Below, piece by piece: positions 1-5,667 of a stretch of 5,667 nt of DNA. Within the stretch, counting starts at the first letter, position 1; the number at the start of each line of letters is the position of its first letter. The DNA lies in the NCBI GenBank assembly GCA_030740295.1, contig JASLXP010000605.1, positions 1-5,667 of the forward strand, read 5' to 3'. The translations under genes and the position numbers were made by a program. The DNA comes from Planctomycetota bacterium. GTDB taxonomy: Bacteria > Planctomycetota > PUPC01 > JACPCR01. The notes under the pieces were generated by a model. It saw nothing but the letters and a program-made list of their open reading frames with translations, made no database searches and was not told the DNA's origin.

Positions 1-172
1 TAAGAATCGACTGGATCAGATCGACTGGAGTAAGCCCCAGGGATTCTGGAAGCGCGGCGATGGGATTTCTGTTTCTTTCCTTCACAAACGAAAAGGCGGC
101 GGGTTCTTTCAACGAGGTCCTTCAGGCAGTGCATTAACGGCCGGAGAAGAAGCTGGCCCGAGCTGATAAGGA
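1..172. other. Upstream stretch with no recognised gene
   Basis: Two plus-strand frames are open from the left edge, one to a TAA at 135-137 and one to a TGA at 164-166 followed directly by a TAA. Either could be the tail of a gene that starts outside the window, but neither translation resembles a family I know, and they overlap, so at most one is real. The minus strand shows nothing convincing. The first 30 bases contain a short imperfect direct repeat of ATCGACTGGA, 15 bases apart. No promoter could be assigned with confidence. Confidence 0.4.
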
Positions 173-241
173 ATGAGAATACAGGTCAGCATGAGTTCTT
201 ATGTAGGCCGACGTGAGCGTTACCTCCCAATTACACCATGA
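173..241 (+). CDS. Short upstream ORF overlapping the GH2 start (possible leader peptide)
   Basis: This is a 22-codon ORF from the ATG at 173. An internal ATG at 191 would give 16 codons. The peptide ends RRERYLPITP, and its TGA stop (239-241) overlaps the GH2 ATG (238-240) as ATGA, a classic translational-coupling arrangement. The GH2 start has no Shine-Dalgarno of its own, since the bases just before it are pyrimidine- and A/C-rich, so coupling would explain how ribosomes reach it. The ATG at 191 has a weak AGGT four bases upstream. The ATG at 173 has AAGGA immediately adjacent, which is too close to be ideal. The peptide matches no family I know. Chance is a real alternative because the ORF is very short. 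Confidence 0.3.
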   Translation: MRIQVSMSSYVGRRERYLPITP

Positions 242-2622
242 GAACTCGCACTTGTATTGACCACGATTGGCGCTTCGCACTCGGTGACTTTCCGGGCGCG
301 GAAGAATCTGAATTCGATGACAGCGAATGGCGACTGCTGGACGTCCCGCATGACTGGTCCATCGAAGGCACTCCTTCTCCCGACAACCCGTCCGAGGCTG
401 GTGGTGGCTTCTTCCCCGGCGGGATCGGCTGGTACCGGAAACAGGTTGCTATTCCTGAAGACCTGGGCGAGCGCCGGGTACTGATCGAATTCGATGGCGT
501 TTACATGAAGAGCGACGTGTGGTGTAACGGCCATTCGCTCGGCCACCGACCTTACGGATACAGCAGCTTTTGCTATGACCTCACTCCTCACATCACTGCA
601 GGCGAACCGGCATGTATCGCCGTGCGCGCAGACAATTCACGACAGAAGAACTCCCGTTGGTACAGCGGCTCAGGAATCTATCGGCACGTCTGGCTGACCA
701 CGGCAGGGCCTGTGCGCGTCGATCACTGGGGAACTTATGTGACGACTCCCGAGGTTAGCGCTGAAGAGGCCGTCCTGAGATGTGTTACGACGGTGGTGAA
801 CGATGGCGACGAAGAATGCTGCATTGGAGTTCTGCGAACTTTAATCCATCCCGATGCCCAAGAGCAGACGAGTCAGCAGGAAGCCCTGACGATCGATTCA
901 AAGGGCGCCACGTCAGATGTGGAGCACGAGCTGAAGGTCATCAACCCAGAGCTTTGGTCGCCCGACACTCCTTGCCTCTACACGCTCAGGACAGAGCTGG
1001 TAAAAGAAGGCGCAGTCATCGACAGTTACGAAACCCAATGTGGCATCCGTTCCATTCGGTTTGATGCCAACGAAGGCTTCTTTCTCAATGAGCAATCACT
1101 CAAACTGCAGGGAGTGAATGAACATCATGATGCCGGCTGCCTCGGCGCGGCAGTGCCCGATGATGTCATTCGACGGCGCTTCCGGATTCTGAAGAAGATG
1201 GGCTGCAACGCGATTCGCATCGCACACAATCCTGCCTCGACGACGTTTCTCGATCTCTGTGATGAGTTTGGATTCATGGTTGTGGAGGATGCGTTCGACG
1301 AGTGGAAGGACAGCAAGACGCCCTACGGGTATGGCCTCTATTGGGACGAATGGTGGGAACGCGACCTCACGGACATGATTCGCCGGGATCGTAATCACCC
1401 GTGCATCGTCATGTGGTCGGTCGGCAATGAAATCAAGGAAGTGCGCTCCGGGCGTCCCGAAGGCCTGCAACTCATGGCCGCTCTTCAGGAGACTTGCCAT
1501 CGTGTCGATCCCACTCGCCCCATGACCTGTGGTTGCTGTGCTATCCGCGAGACCAATGCGGCGGGATACGGGCCGCTGATGGATGTGGTGGGCTACAACG
1601 GCGGGGGAGGCTCGTGCTTTGACTATGAAAAGGATCACGCCACGTATCCTGATCGGGTCATATTCGCCAGCGAAGTGCCTCATTCACTCCAGACCCGCGG
1701 CGTTTACCGAACGCAAACCTGGTATCGCGACCTGGCCCGAAACCCGAACGTCGAACGACTCGACGTGCCCCATCTGACAGAGGAAGAGCTGTTCACCGAT
1801 TTCGACGATCATTACAAGTCGTCGTACGACAATGCCATGGTGCGCATATCGAGTATTGATTCGTGGCGGCTGACGAAGACGCTGCCGTTCATGTGCGGTG
1901 AGTTTCGCTGGTCTGGTTTTGATTACCTGGGCGAGTGCTACGGCTGGCCGGCCAAGAGCTGGAACTTCGGCGTCATCGATCTGTGCGGCTTCCCAAAGGA
2001 CACCTATTTCTTCTACCAGAGCCAGTGGACGGACGCGCCCATGGTGCACTTCCTTCCGCACTGGACGTGGCCAGGCCTCGAGGGCAAAGAGATTCCAATG
2101 ATCTGCTACACCAACTGTGAGCGCGTGGAGCTCTTCCTGGACGATGAGTCGCTCGGCACTGAGGAAATGGGCGACAGAATGTATCTGCGCTGGGACGTGG
2201 CTTACCGGCCGGGCAAACTCAGGGCGGTTGGTTATCGAGAAGGGAAGGAGGTCGCCATCTGCATGCATGAAACCGCTTCAGCACCGTCTGCTCTCAAGCT
2301 GGTATGCGACGAGCGGGACTTGTCCGCCGGGAAAGACCGCATCGCACACGTCGCCATCACGGTTGTAGACGCGAAGGGGCTCTTCGTTCCTTACGCCAAT
2401 AACGAAGTATCCATTGAAGTCCGCGGCCCGGCGCGACTGCTCGGTATGGAGAACGGCGACCCTATCGACACCACCAACTACAAGCTGAGTCACCGTCGGA
2501 CATTCAACGGGATGGCCCTGGCCATTCTTGAAGTCGAATCGAAGCGAGGCGCGATCACAATGACAGCCTCCGCGCCAAGCCTCGGCAGGGCGTCGTGCGA
2601 ATGCCGCGCAGGAGAGGACTGA
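238..2622 (+). CDS. GH2 family glycoside hydrolase, beta-galactosidase-like, DUF4982 type
   Basis: This 794-residue enzyme should release non-reducing-end beta-linked sugar, most likely galactose; beta-glucuronidase or another GH2 activity is possible. The domains seen are a jelly-roll sugar-binding domain (about 3-155, with WYSGSGIYRHVWL), an Ig-like sandwich (about 157-272), a TIM barrel (about 280-600), a DUF4982-like domain (about 615-680, YTNCERVELFL) and a final Ig-like GH2 C-terminal domain (about 682-790). The barrel carries GVNEHHDAG (292-300), RIAHNP (327-332), the acid/base E398 in SVGNE and the likely nucleophile E479 in ASEVPHSLQTRGVY. The GEFRWSGFDYLGE motif follows at 554-566. 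The 81-residue spacing between the two glutamates agrees with what I recall for pneumococcal BgaA. There is no signal peptide, so it is probably intracellular and acts on imported oligosaccharides. The ATG at 238 is the only in-frame start after the TGA at 214-216. It lacks a Shine-Dalgarno and overlaps a short upstream ORF. Length and motifs look intact. Confidence 0.93.
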   Translation: MRTRTCIDHDWRFALGDFPGAEESEFDDSEWRLLDVPHDWSIEGTPSPDNPSEAGGGFFPGGIGWYRKQVAIPEDLGERRVLIEFDGVYMKSDVWCNGHSLGHRPYGYSSFCYDLTPHITAGEPACIAVRADNSRQKNSRWYSGSGIYRHVWLTTAGPVRVDHWGTYVTTPEVSAEEAVLRCVTTVVNDGDEECCIGVLRTLIHPDAQEQTSQQEALTIDSKGATSDVEHELKVINPELWSPDTPCLYTLRTELVKEGAVIDSYETQCGIRSIRFDANEGFFLNEQSLKLQGVNEHHDAGCLGAAVPDDVIRRRFRILKKMGCNAIRIAHNPASTTFLDLCDEFGFMVVEDAFDEWKDSKTPYGYGLYWDEWWERDLTDMIRRDRNHPCIVMWSVGNEIKEVRSGRPEGLQLMAALQETCHRVDPTRPMTCGCCAIRETNAAGYGPLMDVVGYNGGGGSCFDYEKDHATYPDRVIFASEVPHSLQTRGVYRTQTWYRDLARNPNVERLDVPHLTEEELFTDFDDHYKSSYDNAMVRISSIDSWRLTKTLPFMCGEFRWSGFDYLGECYGWPAKSWNFGVIDLCGFPKDTYFFYQSQWTDAPMVHFLPHWTWPGLEGKEIPMICYTNCERVELFLDDESLGTEEMGDRMYLRWDVAYRPGKLRAVGYREGKEVAICMHETASAPSALKLVCDERDLSAGKDRIAHVAITVVDAKGLFVPYANNEVSIEVRGPARLLGMENGDPIDTTNYKLSHRRTFNGMALAILEVESKRGAITMTASAPSLGRASCECRAGED

Positions 2623-2671
2623 CAGACGTTTAACATGGGATACCGAAGGCAGGACGTACTGGTAATCCGTC

Positions 2672-2720
2672 ATCAGAGCGGGGCTGGCAGCCCGTAATCA
2701 GAGCCGGGCTGCCAGCCCGG
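2672..2720. repeat. Tandem pair of GC-rich hairpin units, possible terminator of the GH2 gene
   Basis: Two 23-base units starting with ATCAGAGC lie 25 bases apart (2672 and 2697) and differ at two positions. Each is itself a hairpin: GGGCT-GGC-AGCCC at 2681-2693 and CCGGGCT-GCC-AGCCCGG at 2704-2720. The three-base loops are GGC and GCC, so the cores are reverse complements. As a result 2681-2694 pairs perfectly with 2705-2718 as a 14-bp stem with a 10-base loop. The element lies 50 bases past the GH2 stop. It has no T-tract on either side, so it is not a standard intrinsic terminator, though it could stabilise the mRNA 3' end or stop transcription weakly. Short GC-rich palindromes of this kind are often interspersed intergenic repeats, but other copies cannot be seen here. 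Confidence 0.8.
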
Positions 2721-2874
2721 ACTACTTCGTTACTCTTCGACTCAGATTAGGACTCAGATGACGATTCAGAACGATTGCACGCCGTATTGCCTCTCCCTCT
2801 GAGATGTTCTATTCAGTTCGCTAAACCAATTCCGAACAATCAAGCTCCCTACCTTGATAAAGGGGAAGAAAAGC

Positions 2875-2882
2875 AAAAGGGG
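2875..2882 (+). promoter_or_regulatory. Shine-Dalgarno before the DUF2341 remnant
   Basis: AAAAGGGG sits five bases before the ATG at 2888. This is the best plus-strand ribosome site in the window. It supports the idea that the short signal-peptide frame beginning at 2888 was once a real gene start. The 150 bases before it (2723-2874) contain a small direct repeat of GACTCAGAT, 12 bases apart at 2739 and 2751, and no promoter I can place with confidence. Confidence 0.5.
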
Positions 2883-2887
2883 TCGTC

Positions 2888-3177
2888 ATGAAACATCGGG
2901 TAACGGAAATGGTAGCAGTGGTGTTGCTTAACGGTGCTGCGCTGCAGGCCTGGTTCGCCTGCACAGGGAGTTCTTCGATTTCAGCCAGGCGCGAGGGAAC
3001 GGTGAGGATATCCGCTTCTCGACTCCAAGCGGCACGCCGCTGGCCTACGAGATCGAGGAATGGGACCAGGAAGCGGGCGTGGCAAGCATTTGGGTGAGGA
3101 TTCCATCGATCGGCAAGAACGGCATCGCAGCCCTGACATTCTGCAATGTACCGGTATTGCCGACTAAGCCAAGGTAA
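2888..3177 (+). pseudogene. Remnant of a secreted DUF2341 domain protein, frameshifted and truncated
   Basis: The ATG at 2888 opens a typical export signal: MKHR, then a hydrophobic run (VAVVLLNGAALQA). After about 2940 that frame becomes arginine-rich and meaningless, while the frame beginning at 2932 gives a clear DUF2341-like stretch up to the TAA at 3175-3177. Its landmarks are LVRLHREFFDFSQARG, GEDIRFSTPSGTPLAYEIEEW and AGVASIWVRIPSIG. In intact proteins about 25 residues separate the signal from the LVRL strand, and a YWGN-like strand follows the WVRIP segment. Here the first is missing, and the second is only a poor match (ALTFCNVP) just before the stop. DUF2341 usually sits in large exported proteins, often beside LamG lectin domains, and its function is poorly known. 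I infer an internal deletion with a frame change, plus loss of everything downstream. A programmed frameshift is unlikely because the DUF2341 frame is also cut short. Confidence 0.7.
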
Positions 3178-3204
3178 TGGCGATTGGTCTACAACGAGTG
3201 AGAA

Positions 3205-3421
3205 ATGAGATTTGCAGTGAAAAAGATCGTAATACTTGGCTGCCTGTCAGGCACGCGTGCTGAAACCGCCGGCTCGGATTCTTTCTGCAAATGGTCTTTC
3301 CCTCTCTTCTCCCAAGGGGTCTCACCCAGAGTCTTAGAGCCCGAACTACGACCCGAAACAGGGCTACGAGCTGGCCGGCTTCGTCGAAAGTGGCGTGTTG
3401 AATCGCAGCAAGGGGAATCGC
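3205..3421 (+). pseudogene. Remnant resembling a SASA-type (sialate O-acetylesterase-like) carbohydrate esterase
   Basis: An ATG at 3205 opens a signal-peptide-like start (MRFAVKKIVILGCLSGTRAETA). After this the frame loses protein character. In a different frame, from 3341 to about 3418, the translation reads YDPKQGYELAGFV followed by ESGVLNRSKGN. From memory, SASA-family esterases of planctomycete and related bacteria have a GYELAGFVWFQGWNDM core followed by a VDSGVYPNR-like segment. The match here would mean that the WFQGWNDM part is deleted in frame and that roughly 200 codons are missing between the signal peptide and this core. Intact family members are exported and remove acetyl groups from glycans. 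This copy lacks the GQSN nucleophile block and the C-terminal His region, so it cannot work. The signal peptide and core may not come from the same gene. The family call rests on short motifs and is moderate. Confidence 0.5.
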
Positions 3422-3531
3422 CCCAGGACAGCAGAAGAGGACTCCAACGTTGGTAGAAAGCCAGCTTCACCATGGCCCGGGTCAACGCCGGCAACGCAAC
3501 CAAGCTGCCTGCCGTATCTTTCATGGGACTT
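3422..3531. other. Spacer between the remnants and the GH28 3' end
   Basis: No domain is recognisable on either strand. The plus-strand frame used by the SASA-like piece stays open into the GH28 gene but shows no family resemblance. I see no convincing terminator hairpin with a T-tract after the GH28 stop; the CCATGG and CCCGGG palindromes near 3472-3482 are too short to count. Confidence 0.4.
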
Positions 3532-5307
3532 TCACATTCCCTCCCAGTTGTAGGCATGAAAATCAGGGTCGCTGATACGGCGCAATACCTCACCATTCTC
3601 AAAGACCACCAGCCGCTCCTTGATGTTGTGGGCCTCGATGATGTAGATGCGCCGCTCCTCGGCGGGATCATCCACCTCGGCACCGTTTCGTGCGTTCGGT
3701 TCCACTCGTGAGATGGAGAATACACGGTCGATCTGTTCCTGGGGCCAGGTCTCGCGGAGGGTCTGCATCACCGCGGCTGAGACGGGAAGCCAGGAGTTGT
3801 GTTCGCCCGTGTCGCGAATCCAGCGTGCGCCGCTGTATGCGTGACTGCAGATGTTCCATTCGTTCGCGGGTTCGACCGTGGCCTGCGCTTGCGCGGCATG
3901 AGTCAGCCGGTTGTTTTCCGTGACCAGCCCGGTGTTTTCCTCGCCGACCAGGCCGACGAAGATCTCGATTCCGGGAGCGGCCATGCAGCCGTGAATCCAG
4001 GTCGCTTTGGTTCGAGTCAACTCAATGGCTGCGTCGTCTGCGGGAGGCGTCGGGGCGTTGAACCGGCGCAGCTCGAGATTGGTGCAGTCCTGTGCCACCA
4101 AAGGCACGCTGCGACACTCGACTTCCACGTTATCCAACAGAACGTTCTGCAGGTGTCGCAGATGGAAGCCAGCGTCGGCCTCGATGCGCAGATTACTGAA
4201 ACTGATGTCGTGCGGCGCTGCCCTCGGAAGACCGCGCGCCTCGCACGCGATTTGGGCCTGCGTCGCGGTGATGTTACTGAAGTGGATGTTGCTGAAATCG
4301 GGCGATTCATCCATGCCTGGCTCGGCCAGAGGCTCCGTGCCAAACCAGGGGGCAAGTTCCGTAGAGAGCTCAAAAACATAACCGACCCGCCGCATGACGA
4401 TGTTGTCGACGCGCACGTCGCGCACGAAGCCACCGGCTACGGGGTACCGGGCCATGCGGATGCCTGTCCGCGTGCCGTCAAAGACGCAGTTCGTCACTGC
4501 AATGTTGCGGATGCCACCAATGACCTCAGCCCAGAGGCCGACGCCGCTGTGCGCATGCTCGACCACGCAGTTATCGATGATGACGTTCTCGCAAGGGATG
4601 CGGGGCTGGCTGTAATCGGGAGCGAGCTTGCCCTCCACCGGCTTGCAGACCATGCCAAAATCCGGAACGGTTTTCAGGCAGATGCCATCGTCTCCGGTGT
4701 CCACGTGGCAATTCGAAATGCGGACATTGCGGCACGACATAAGGTTAATGCCGTCGCAGTTGTGATAAGGCTTCCACGGATTCTTGACCGTGATGGCGTG
4801 GATGGAGACATTTCGACAAAAGACCGGCAGGAGCGTCCACGACGGCGAATTCATCATCTTCACGCCATCGACGCGCACCCGCTCGCAGTCGAATAACCAG
4901 GCGATCATCGGGCGAATGTGCCGGAGTTCTCCGGCGTCCTTGGCCTGCCACCAGACATCGCCCTGGCCGTCGAGCACGCCCCGCCCGGTGATGGCGACAT
5001 TTTCGAGATGGCATCCAGTCAACAGCGAAGCGTGCCACCACCGATTGATGTGGTAGCCATGACCTTCGACGTCAAGCAGCGGATAGTCATCAAAGTTCCG
5101 GCTCCCACTCAAAACAGCCCCCGCACCGAGATGGAACTCAATGTTGCTGCGCAGAAACACGGGGCCACTCACAAACACCCCCGCGGGCACTTGTACCGTG
5201 CCGCCTCCCTTCCCAGCACACGCTTCAACAGCCGCCTGGATCGCGGCGGTATTCAGTGTCTCACCATCCCCCACCGCGCCGAAATCTGTTATCTCGAATA
5301 CGCTCAC
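3532..5307 (-). CDS. GH28 family glycoside hydrolase (polygalacturonase-like) with PepSY-like C-terminal domain
   Basis: This 591-residue enzyme belongs to the pectin-acting right-handed beta-helix family, which cleaves galacturonosyl or related alpha-linkages by inversion. The N-terminus has the classic start FEITDFGAVGDG, then GGGTVQVPAGVFVSGPVFLR. The catalytic aspartates are present: D185 in NCDGIN (usual NTD) and D206-D207 in GDDGICLK, 21 residues apart as in Aspergillus polygalacturonase II. H253 (AHSG, usual GHG) and R284 (GIRMAR, usual RIK) are kept, but the lysine two residues after that arginine is alanine (A286). Helix coils continue to about residue 470 (WIHGC). Residues 505-580 then form a PepSY-like tail. 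No signal peptide is present, so it is probably intracellular. I chose the GTG at 5307 because AGGGAGG lies five bases upstream and FGAVGDG follows at once. The only longer in-frame choice shown is a TTG at 5373 with no signal-like sequence. The gene converges on the GH2. Its exact substrate is uncertain. Confidence 0.92.
   Translation of the reverse strand: MSVFEITDFGAVGDGETLNTAAIQAAVEACAGKGGGTVQVPAGVFVSGPVFLRSNIEFHLGAGAVLSGSRNFDDYPLLDVEGHGYHINRWWHASLLTGCHLENVAITGRGVLDGQGDVWWQAKDAGELRHIRPMIAWLFDCERVRVDGVKMMNSPSWTLLPVFCRNVSIHAITVKNPWKPYHNCDGINLMSCRNVRISNCHVDTGDDGICLKTVPDFGMVCKPVEGKLAPDYSQPRIPCENVIIDNCVVEHAHSGVGLWAEVIGGIRNIAVTNCVFDGTRTGIRMARYPVAGGFVRDVRVDNIVMRRVGYVFELSTELAPWFGTEPLAEPGMDESPDFSNIHFSNITATQAQIACEARGLPRAAPHDISFSNLRIEADAGFHLRHLQNVLLDNVEVECRSVPLVAQDCTNLELRRFNAPTPPADDAAIELTRTKATWIHGCMAAPGIEIFVGLVGEENTGLVTENNRLTHAAQAQATVEPANEWNICSHAYSGARWIRDTGEHNSWLPVSAAVMQTLRETWPQEQIDRVFSISRVEPNARNGAEVDDPAEERRIYIIEAHNIKERLVVFENGEVLRRISDPDFHAYNWEGM
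3568..3795 (-). other. PepSY-like domain at the C-terminus of the GH28 protein
   Basis: Residues about 505-580 read SWLPVSAAVMQTLRETWP, then a charged linker, then RRIYIIEAHN, KERLVVFENGEVLRRI. This is the PepSY-like pattern: a proline-led helix ending in a W/YP turn, a strand with a Y-I/V-E core, and a strand pair ending in a D/E-x-G-x-V/L-L turn. Such domains are usually found in small exported or membrane proteins and in peptidase inhibitor-like roles. It is not part of the GH28 fold, which ends with the helix coils near residue 470. The assignment is by pattern only. The linker with EVDDPAEE is longer than usual. Confidence 0.5.
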
Positions 5308-5312
5308 ATTGT

Positions 5313-5319
5313 CCTCCCT
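5313..5319 (-). promoter_or_regulatory. Shine-Dalgarno that fixes the GTG start of the GH28 gene
   Basis: On the minus strand AGGGAGG is followed by five bases and then GTG (5307-5305). An ATG overlaps the same place (5309-5307) but runs straight into TGA, so only the GTG gives the GH28 frame. The spacing and strength make this the best-supported start in the window. Confidence 0.7.
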
Positions 5320-5359
5320 GTCAGATAAGCCCGGCCAACTACCTGAAATAAACCGTGAG

Positions 5360-5365
5360 ATTATC
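5360..5365 (-). promoter_or_regulatory. Candidate -10 element for the GH28 gene
   Basis: The minus strand carries GATAAT, one base from the sigma-70 consensus, about 50 bases before the GTG. This would leave a short leader that contains the Shine-Dalgarno. No good -35 hexamer lies 16-18 bases upstream, so support is weak. A promoter is expected here because a terminator-like hairpin separates this gene from the one upstream. Confidence 0.25.
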
Positions 5366-5432
5366 CAGACCAAGCCCGTCGCTTCACTTCAGACGACGAT
5401 CTATTTCTTGCAGTTTGAAGCGGGTCGTCTAC

Positions 5433-5452
5433 AAAAAGCTGCCCCCACAGCT
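5433..5452 (-). terminator. Candidate intrinsic terminator after the BNR sialidase-like ORF
   Basis: Read on the minus strand, AGCTG-TGGGGG-CAGCT is followed by TTTT, with the stem extendable by G-T wobble pairs into the T run. It starts about 14 bases after the TAG stop at 5467-5469. The stem is short (five Watson-Crick pairs), so efficiency is uncertain, but its place and orientation fit termination of the upstream ORF and insulation of the GH28 gene. Confidence 0.5.
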
Positions 5453-5466
5453 CCTATGGCGGCGAC

Positions 5467-5667
5467 CTAAAGTATACGAAACCTGGAGTCAGGGCTCTTG
5501 ATAGAGGTCTCGGTGGATTTACTCCACGTCACGCGGCCGTCACGAGAGATGCTCTCTTGGAGACGAGTACTTAGATGCACAGGCATCCACAGCGCTCCGT
5601 CCTTACGTTCACCGACTTCAGGATGAAAAACCGTCGTTCCGATACAGATCGCGATGTTGTTCGGTGA
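5467..5667 (-). pseudogene. C-terminal piece of a BNR-repeat sialidase-like protein, apparently truncated
   Basis: A minus-strand frame enters from the right edge and runs 66 codons to TAG at 5469-5467. It reads ...FHPEVGERKDGALWMPVHL, LQESISRDGRVTWSKSTETSIK and SPDSRFRIL. This fits the exo-alpha-sialidase-like BNR pattern of E-x-KDGxLWM followed by an S-x-DGGxTW Asp-box and a P-x-SRF-I segment. In intact proteins the SRF segment is followed by an RRLxSGxLLLV strand and at least one more beta-propeller blade, which are absent here. The Asp-box is also altered (DGRVTW where DGGRTW is usual). I infer loss of the 3' part of the gene, after which a nearby hairpin may serve as terminator. The start lies outside the window, so the rest may be intact. 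These proteins are normally exported and act on sialic acid or other glycan ends, but many homologues have unproven activity. Confidence 0.55.

Noticed and set aside
4..28. Short direct repeat of ATCGACTGGA, 15 bases apart
   Set aside because: There are only two imperfect copies, with no further periodicity and no link to a recognisable element.
1096..2268. Two minus-strand open frames of about 195 codons inside the GH2 gene
   Set aside because: Both are antisense to conserved GH2 barrel motifs and show no family resemblance or ribosome site.
2739..2759. Direct repeat of GACTCAGAT, 12 bases apart, as a possible regulator site
   Set aside because: There are two copies only, with no nearby promoter I can place, and the downstream gene is a remnant. 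Chance is the simpler reading.
2888..3177. Programmed frameshift joining the signal peptide frame to the DUF2341 frame
   Set aside because: No slippery heptamer is visible at the junction, expected N-terminal strands are missing, and the downstream frame also stops too soon, so decay explains it better.
3189..3725. Minus-strand open frame of 178 codons spanning the GH28 3' end and the remnant region
   Set aside because: It overlaps the true GH28 frame, is rich in Ser, Arg and Pro as out-of-frame translations are, and has no recognisable domain.
3799..4896. Long plus-strand open frame of 365 codons
   Set aside because: It lies wholly opposite the GH28 gene, whose minus-strand translation has all the family motifs. 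The plus translation has no recognisable domain, and long antisense frames are common opposite GC-rich genes.
5308..5373. Extension of the GH28 protein to an upstream TTG, adding 22 residues
   Set aside because: The extra residues do not form a clear signal peptide, the TTG has no good ribosome site, and the strong Shine-Dalgarno lies inside this stretch, five bases before the GTG.

Overview
The window holds two intact glycoside hydrolase genes that point at each other, with decayed or truncated pieces of other carbohydrate-active genes between and beside them. The DNA is moderately GC-rich. The protein families are a GH2 with DUF4982-type C-terminal domains, a GH28, DUF2341, a SASA-type acetylesterase and a BNR sialidase-like protein. 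This repertoire is typical of polysaccharide-degrading PVC-group bacteria (Planctomycetota, Verrucomicrobiota, Lentisphaerota, Kiritimatiellota) and of Hydrogenedentota-like lineages. That placement is an inference from gene content; there is no rRNA or marker gene in the window.

Layout. Positions 1-172 hold no gene I recognise. A 22-codon (or 16-codon) upstream ORF at 173-241 ends in an ATGA overlap with the GH2 start. The GH2 beta-galactosidase-like gene runs 238-2622 (+) and is complete, with both catalytic glutamates. Just after it, 2672-2720 carries two near-identical GC-rich hairpin units in tandem, which can also pair with each other. From 2888 to about 3420 (+) lie two gene remnants: a signal peptide start joined out of frame to a piece of a DUF2341 domain, and a second signal-peptide-like start followed by a short piece resembling the core of a SASA acetylesterase. 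The GH28 gene occupies 3532-5307 (-), starts at a GTG with a strong Shine-Dalgarno, and ends in an unexpected PepSY-like domain. Upstream of it are a candidate intrinsic terminator (5433-5452, -) and the C-terminal 66 codons of a BNR sialidase-like ORF (5467-5667, -) that enters from the right edge and stops earlier than the family normally does.

How it fits together. The two intact enzymes lack signal peptides, so they would act in the cytoplasm (or a PVC-type internal compartment) on imported oligosaccharides. A beta-galactosidase-like GH2 with a GH28 suggests pectin or rhamnogalacturonan fragments, but the GH28 has lost the lysine that normally helps bind galacturonate, so its substrate may be different. 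The remnants belong to families that are usually exported. The locus therefore looks like a glycan-use region in which some accessory genes are decaying while two hydrolases stay intact. I found no CRISPR array, mobile element, phage gene, tRNA or rRNA, and no clear sign of a wholly new system.
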